From Thermocaproicibacter sp036260805 (GTDB lineage Bacteria; Bacillota; Clostridia; Oscillospirales; Acutalibacteraceae), in NCBI GenBank assembly GCA_036260805.1, contig DATALZ010000086.1:1-8552 (forward strand): 8,552 nucleotides of DNA, written 5' to 3'. This document shows positions 6,101 to 8,552 of this stretch, piece after piece. The notes under the pieces were generated by a model. It was given only the letters and a program-made list of their open reading frames with translations, did not search any database and was not told the origin of the DNA. Both the position numbers and the translations under genes were made by a program. Positions within the stretch are counted from its first letter, which is position 1. The number at the start of each line of letters is the position of its first letter.

Positions 6101-7577
6101 CAGCGCGATGACTGGAGCTTCCGCTTGTGTCAAGCGAATTGCTGCCAACGAGCGTAATGTCGGCTTCCAAGCCGGATTCCACTTCAAATGCGCTGTTGTG
6201 GTTAGGTCTGGCATGCACGTTGCAAAGCGTAATATTCTGTGTGCCGCTATGGACGGTGATGGAATGCTGGACTTCGCCATTCCCATTCTGCGTAATCCAA
6301 TAGCCACCGACATAGGGAATCTCAGTCCCATTGTTCACGGAGTACCCGGTTTCTGTAATGACGATATCGCCGCTGTCGAGGTACAGCACCCGCTGTGTTG
6401 AGGACACGTTCCCGTCCTTATCATATTTCGTTTCGGTGCCGCCGATGACGATTTGGCAATTTTTATAGTCTGTGCTGGCATCCGTATTCAGGGAAGGATT
6501 GCTGTTCTGCATGGTCACGGTTGCGCCGTCCAAAACGGAAAGACTGCCGCCGCTATTGTTGCCGTTGCCGGAACCAATATCCTTCCCTCCATTTCCTTTG
6601 GCGGTCACAAACGTACCTGTGCCGGAAATCTTTACAGTGTCGCCCATGCAGCCTTCACCGCCACCGATGCCGGCGGCACTGTTGCCGCCGGTCGCCGTGA
6701 CACTGCCGCCGGAAATGGTTACGCCGCTGCCCACGCAGTTTCTGCCGCCGCTGCTGCCGATGCCCGCGCTGTTATCGCCGCCGGTCGCCGTGACGCTACC
6801 ACCGCTGATTGTGACGCTGCAGTCTGAGAAATCCCAGCCGCCAGCCCAGCCGCCGCCGATCCCCGCGCCATTATTGCCGGTTGCCGTGACGGTACCGCCG
6901 GTGACCGTGATGGTGCCGCCCGAGCCGCCGATGTTGGTGTAGCCGCCGCCGATCCCCGCGCCGTTATAGCCGCTGTTTGCCGTAACGGTGCCGCCGTTTA
7001 TCGTAATGCTGCCTCCCGAGCCGTACCTGCCTCCGCCGATCCCTGCGCCACACGAGCCGCCGGTGACATTCAGCGAACCGGTGCTTGCGTCCGTAACGGT
7101 CAGCGAAGCGTTTTTCGTTGTGTCTGTCGGGGCGCTCGCGTCACCAGGTACTTGCAGCCCGGCACAATAATCGCCGCTTTTCAGCATATTCTGCCCTTCC
7201 AGCGTAAGATTCACCGCCGCGCCCTTCGCAATGGAGAACGCGCAGGCGTTGCTTGTTCCCGAAACGTTGATGTTGATATTTTCAACCGTGATGTCCTGCG
7301 TGCCGCCTTGGACGGTAATGGTGTGCTGGATTGTGCCGTTACCATTCTGCGTAATTCGATAGCCGCTGTCCGACGGGTCTTGTGCGGCGATGGGGCCGCC
7401 TCCCACGGAATACCCGCTGTCGGTGATGAGGATGTCACCGCTGTCAAGGTACAGCACCGTCGGAATACTGCTCTGCGCGGCGTACGCGCCCACCGTATCC
7501 ACCCCGAAAATGCCGAGTACCAGCGTAAGACTTAATAATAAAGATAACGCTCTTTGCCCAATTGGATTCCTGCTCAT
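3105..7577 (-). CDS. Large secreted repeat protein with GAGIGGG repeats and Ig-like domains, probable surface or extracellular binding protein
   Basis: This 1490-aa protein opens with a clear signal peptide: MSRNPIGQR, a hydrophobic core (ALSLLLSLTLVLGIFGV) and likely cleavage after A33 (AYA). Three homologous blocks follow at about 41-396, 397-738 and 739-1060. Each starts with VLYLD(S/D)GDI and a YxITQ...H(T/S)I(T/A)V segment. Each continues with 4-5 glycine-rich repeats of about 29 residues (GGTITVSGGSVTATGG..AGIGGG) and ends with DIGSG. The repeat pattern suggests a right-handed beta-helix, as in bacterial adhesins and carbohydrate-binding proteins. About 1065-1155 and 1158-1240 look like Ig-like or MBG-type domains. 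About 1241-1388 ends in FGDYAVAG, and 1389-1490 resembles a Big_2-type domain. No LPXTG motif, SLH repeats or choline-binding repeats are seen at the C-terminus (RQFGIF). AAGGAGA at 7584-7590 supports the ATG start. The gene stands alone between its own terminator and a long upstream region. The ligand is unknown. Confidence 0.85.
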   Translation of the reverse strand: MSRNPIGQRALSLLLSLTLVLGIFGVDTVGAYAAQSSIPTVLYLDSGDILITDSGYSVGGGPIAAQDPSDSGYRITQNGNGTIQHTITVQGGTQDITVENININVSGTSNACAFSIAKGAAVNLTLEGQNMLKSGDYCAGLQVPGDASAPTDTTKNASLTVTDASTGSLNVTGGSCGAGIGGGRYGSGGSITINGGTVTANSGYNGAGIGGGYTNIGGSGGTITVTGGTVTATGNNGAGIGGGWAGGWDFSDCSVTISGGSVTATGGDNSAGIGSSGGRNCVGSGVTISGGSVTATGGNSAAGIGGGEGCMGDTVKISGTGTFVTAKGNGGKDIGSGNGNNSGGSLSVLDGATVTMQNSNPSLNTDASTDYKNCQIVIGGTETKYDKDGNVSSTQRVLYLDSGDIVITETGYSVNNGTEIPYVGGYWITQNGNGEVQHSITVHSGTQNITLCNVHARPNHNSAFEVESGLEADITLVGSNSLDTSGSSSHRAGLAVNAGNTVHISGSGSLTATGNVGSAGIGGDNCQSCGIVEISGGTVTANGENGSAGIGGGANGTGGNITISGGTVIANGNNCGAGIGGGVGGAGGTITVSGGSVTATGGDGSAGIGGGFKGAGGTITVSGGSVTATGGDNGAGIGGGYGGAGGTLTISGPYTDVTAKGQNGGRDIGSGNNNSNGGSLAVSGGAAVAMLNSDSSFNTNAVNPDTQSAPPKYRNCQIITGSTGKEYDGSGNVSSTRPVLYLDDGDIEITDTGATVGGSSVQRGPQNSGYLITQKNSGTIQHSIAVQSGTQNITLRDVHAKPAHAAAFEVGSPQAFAEADITLVGSNSLDTSGSSSNRAGLAVNAGNTVHISESGSLTATGNLGSAGIGGNYLNSCGTVEISGGTITANGADCSAGIGGGSGGAGGNITITGGTVNATGGNSGAGIGGGESGAGGTIKITGGTVIANGGRYAAGIGGGSCGSSGTVTISGLDTEVTAKGQNSGYDIGSGYGSTGGGTLTVGDSNTAEPLPNVELLSAGTNAANPDTSRPQFMNSVILGTGAKDASGKDISGCYDKNGKLRLNITMPTPSIVKVGESVTLCATIKRYYFNDTVTLPGAVQFTTGSGKMLGSSPVTNGMAQTNWTPTDGNEVWLTAVYIPAANDRYAQADSVTIGYTPGKITSVVSAKPTASQINYGSKLSMSTLTGGSMVDTNGAAVHGKFEWAVPDTVVTASGNYNVIFIPNDTTDYNQVGGIMVPVTVTAESPSAGSFSPTLPSSLTDAAVGVEADLSGATFPSYVSSISLSVTKPARDDRQTADFSTSLLAGPSTGVINIPELRNISLLDQNGSPVSFTGTVRVKIPLPAGVRGTPRVFRCEPDTKKFTDMNAVVENGYLVFSTDHFGDYAVAGVGNAIVLDTLNYQMPANGQYQIGLRLPGTKAASVKYYSTNDKVAAVIRLKNGNYQVIGKGTGTAYIMFDVYDNKNHLLTHASVRVDVKTGIRPRGDSTRQFGIF
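4398..5363 (-). repeat. Block 3 of the surface protein
   Basis: Residues about 739-1060 begin VLYLDDGDIEI and hold four AGIG units and YDIGSG. After that the pattern decays (GDSNTAEPLP) and leads into the first Ig-like domain. Confidence 0.7.
4971..5127 (-). repeat. Near-identical direct repeat, copy A (block 3)
   Basis: The 157 bases match 6012-6168 without gaps, with about five differences (about 97 percent identity). The flanking parts of blocks 2 and 3 have diverged much further. Confidence 0.85.
5364..6389 (-). repeat. Block 2 of the surface protein
   Basis: Residues 397-738 repeat the block 1 layout with five AGIG units and RDIGSG. Two successive 87-base units begin at about 5689 and 5776; their first 44 bases are identical, so unit duplication is recent. 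Confidence 0.7.
6012..6168 (-). repeat. Near-identical direct repeat, copy B (block 2)
   Basis: Partner of 4971-5127 at an offset of 1041 bases. It encodes the TLVGSNSLDTSGSSS and AGLAVNAGNTVHIS part of the block and the first AGIG turn. Confidence 0.85.
6390..7457 (-). repeat. Block 1 of the surface protein
   Basis: Residues about 41-396 hold the N-module beginning VLYLDSGDIL, five AGIG repeats and a closing KDIGSG. The repeats here vary more in length (WAGGWDFS and GGRNCVGS linkers) than in the other blocks. Confidence 0.7.
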
Positions 7578-7670
7578 GTTTTTCTCTCCTTCTTATTGAA
7601 TGGCTTGCCAACACAGCCGAATAAACTTACAGTAAATTAGGTGCAAAAATCTCATACTGCAATTTTACAG

Positions 7671-7704
7671 CGGAAAATTCCGGTTGTAAATCCGCCATAT
7701 GGCG
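7671..7704 (-). promoter_or_regulatory. Two adjacent palindromes upstream of the surface-protein gene
   Basis: CGCCATATGGCG at 7693-7704 is a perfect 12-bp palindrome, and CGGAA-AA-TTCCG at 7671-7682 is a second dyad 10 bases away. They lie about 95-127 bases before the ATG. They look like protein binding sites; no regulator gene is in the window. Confidence 0.4.
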
Positions 7705-7778
7705 TATTTTTCGAATAAAACTTTTCCGTCCGCTTTCGGCAAATCGGTATCAACCTACAAAAATTCCATTGTAAATTC

Positions 7779-7787
7779 AGTATAGCA
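7779..7787 (-). promoter_or_regulatory. Possible extended -10 promoter of the surface-protein gene
   Basis: On the - strand the sequence reads TGCTATACT, an extended -10 element. No TTGACA-like box stands at the normal distance; TTGTTA is 22 bases away. If used, it gives a leader of nearly 200 bases that contains the palindromes at 7671-7704. Confidence 0.3.
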
Positions 7788-8000
7788 CTCGCCTCTGACA
7801 GGATTCTAACAAATGAATCCTTTTTGTATAATTATATGAAAATATCCTCACAATTCATAAAATGTTTACAATTACACAGATCTTAATCTGTTATGCGCCA
7901 AATATATCAATAATAAAACAGCAAGAACCCAACCATTTTGGATCTGAGTTCTTTCAGACAATAAAAAAGAATGTAATCTGTTAACAGATAGATACTTACT
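7788..8000. other. AT-rich intergenic stretch with dyads
   Basis: I find no gene here. Visible structures are GGATTC/GAATCC (7801-7806 and 7815-7820) followed by five T, and a TATAAT at 7827-7832 on the + strand. AAGAAC (7923-7928) faces GTTCTT (7948-7953). Two related dyads use the half-site ATCTGT: ACAGAT-CTTA-ATCTGT at 7876-7891 and a perfect 14-bp palindrome at 7976-7989. Confidence 0.4.
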
Positions 8001-8180
8001 TTAAGCTACGGTATCCATGGTATCCACGAGTTCTGCGCTGACCGCCACCAATGTGAACTGCTGAAAGTCACTGAGAGGGAAGAAAATCATGCGTTTGCGA
8101 GGGCAGTATCCGGCGGTCTGCCGCCATGTATTCCTCCCGTTTGCCGCATTGTGACCGCTTTTTTCAAAAAGTCTTGACAT
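8001..8180 (-). pseudogene. Possible small ORF or gene remnant (59 codons)
   Basis: An open frame runs from an ATG at 8180 to TAA at 8001-8003. Its last 29 codons, from a second ATG at 8090, read like real protein (MIFFPLSDFQQF, then LVAVSAELVDTMDTVA). I do not recognise a family. Neither ATG has a ribosome binding site, and the 5' end overlaps the -35 box of the tRNA promoter on the other strand. It is more likely a leftover C-terminus of a lost gene than a working gene, and chance is possible. Confidence 0.25.
8113..8164 (+). terminator. Possible terminator just before the tRNA promoter
   Basis: GCGGTC (8113-8118) pairs with GACCGC (8153-8158), followed by six T at 8159-8164. The loop is long (34 bases) and no + strand gene is seen upstream, so it may be fortuitous or belong to a lost gene. 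Confidence 0.3.
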
Positions 8181-8202
8181 TCGGTAAAGAACATGGTATT
8201 AT
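8174..8202 (+). promoter_or_regulatory. Strong sigma-A promoter of the tRNA unit
   Basis: TTGACA (8174-8179) is a perfect -35 box. After a 17-base spacer comes TATTAT (8197-8202), five of six to consensus. Transcription would start near 8209, about 13 bases before the first tRNA. Confidence 0.85.
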
Positions 8203-8221
8203 ACTTAAGCGCTGTAAAAAT

Positions 8222-8297
8222 GCTGGCGTAGCTCAGTTGGTAGAGCAGCTGATTTGTAATCAGCAGGTCGGGGGTTCAAGTCCGTCTGCCAGCTCCA
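8222..8297 (+). tRNA. tRNA-Thr (anticodon TGT)
   Basis: This 76-base gene has a 7-bp acceptor stem (GCTGGCG with TGCCAGC, one G-T pair), a TAGCTCAGTTGGTAGAGCA D-arm and the anticodon stem CTGAT-TTGTAAT-CAG with TGT. The T-arm is GGGGGTTCAAGTCC and CCA is encoded (8295-8297). It reads ACA and, by wobble, other ACN threonine codons. It is first in a two-tRNA transcript. Confidence 0.97.
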
Positions 8298-8350
8298 TGT
8301 ATGCACAGCGAGGATAATTTCCTTCGCTGTGCATAACATAAAGTAAATAT

Positions 8351-8436
8351 GGGAGAGTTCCCGAGTGGCCAAAGGGGGCAGACTGTAAATCTGTTGCTTT
8401 ATAGCTTCGATGGTCCGAATCCATCCTCTCCCACCA
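8351..8436 (+). tRNA. tRNA-Tyr (anticodon GTA)
   Basis: This 86-base class II tRNA has acceptor GGGAGAG pairing with CTCTCCC, the D-arm of long-variable-arm tRNAs (TTCCCGAGTGGCC) and anticodon stem CAGA-CTGTAAA-TCTG with GTA. It has a long variable arm (about 8395-8409), discriminator A8433 and encoded CCA (8434-8436). It lies 53 bases after tRNA-Thr with no promoter between, so the two are probably co-transcribed. Confidence 0.97.
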
Positions 8437-8471
8437 AAAGCAGTATGTTCGAAAGAGCATACTGCTTTTTT
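8437..8471 (+). terminator. Terminator of the tRNA unit
   Basis: AAAGCAGTATGTTC (8437-8450) pairs with 8455-8468 around a GAAA tetraloop (8451-8454) with one T-G wobble, ending in six T (8466-8471). It starts directly after the CCA of tRNA-Tyr. Confidence 0.92.
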
Positions 8472-8552
8472 CTGCATAAATGTAATATGGAAGGATTCAG
8501 GATCATCCTTTGCGCAGCGAAGCAGCGCCTGCTCCGGATTTTTCTGAGTAAC

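Noticed and set aside
4645..6942. Several long proline-rich open frames on the + strand
   Set aside because: They are antisense shadows of the glycine-rich repeats on the - strand; they have no ribosome binding sites and break at block borders.
4645..7080. CRISPR-like regular repeat spacing
   Set aside because: The periodicity is in-frame, about 87 bases, and degenerate, coding for AGIG turns; there are no constant repeats with unique spacers.
7801..7825. GGATTC/GAATCC hairpin followed by five T on the + strand
   Set aside because: The stem is only 6 bp and AT-rich, and no + strand gene precedes it, so I do not call it a terminator.
8126..8317. Open frame across tRNA-Thr on the + strand
   Set aside because: The GVAQLVEQLICNQQVGGSSPSAS segment is the well-known false translation of a tRNA gene.
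8205..8477. Open frames on the - strand across both tRNAs
   Set aside because: WIRTIEAIKQQIYSLPPLATREL and LADGLEPPTC are typical false translations of antisense tRNA sequence.
8487..8552. ATG-initiated frame running off the right edge (+ strand)
   Set aside because: It has only 22 codons, no ribosome binding site, and sits directly after a terminator; the opposite strand is equally open.

Overview
The window looks like a chromosomal segment of an anaerobic Firmicute, class Clostridia, probably near the Oscillospiraceae/Ruminococcaceae. This is an inference from four things: strong AAGGAGG-type ribosome binding sites, a CooS-family metalloprotein, a glycine-rich GAGIGGG-repeat surface protein of a kind common in gut Clostridia, and tRNA genes with encoded CCA ends. 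Moderate GC coding DNA sits between AT-rich spacers.

Layout. (1) 1-118: a GC hairpin cut by the window edge, an AT-rich copy of a dispersed repeat, and the leader of the first gene. (2) 119-2032 (+): a 637-residue protein of the Ni-dependent carbon monoxide dehydrogenase (CooS) family. It starts at GTG and ends in a long stem-loop terminator. (3) 2167-2781 (-): a 204-residue iron-sulfur flavoprotein of the flavodoxin/NADPH-dependent FMN reductase superfamily, convergent with cooS and sharing the terminator region. (4) 2782-3104: a 323-bp spacer with inverted repeats, the terminator of the next gene, and the second copy of the dispersed repeat. (5) 3105-7577 (-): a very large (1490 aa) secreted protein made of a signal peptide, three homologous blocks rich in GAGIGGG repeats, and Ig-like domains, with no visible cell-wall anchor. 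(6) 7578-8173: about 600 bp of mostly non-coding DNA with palindromes and a short possible gene remnant. (7) 8174-8471 (+): a tRNA-Thr(TGT)/tRNA-Tyr(GTA) unit with a near-consensus promoter and a strong terminator. (8) 8472-8552: nothing convincing.

The most interesting object is the CooS protein. Aligned from memory to Carboxydothermus hydrogenoformans CODH-II, it keeps five of six C-cluster ligands (H267, C346, C456, C487, C528) and the catalytic lysine (K565). The cysteine equivalent to Cys295 is a glutamate (E303). Most of the His93/96/99/102 relay is also gone, and the D-cluster motif is CX2C rather than CX7C. E303 falls where the hybrid cluster protein (HCP) has its glutamate ligand. 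The protein therefore probably belongs to the deviant CODH-like class exemplified by CooS-V of C. hydrogenoformans, which carries an Fe/S/O hybrid cluster and does not oxidise CO. A plain annotation as carbon monoxide dehydrogenase would probably be functionally wrong. It appears to be a single-gene unit in this window; no cooC, cooF or acetyl-CoA synthase gene is visible.

The genes do not form one pathway. The window is a series of short, separately terminated transcription units: cooS-like, flavoprotein, surface protein and tRNAs.
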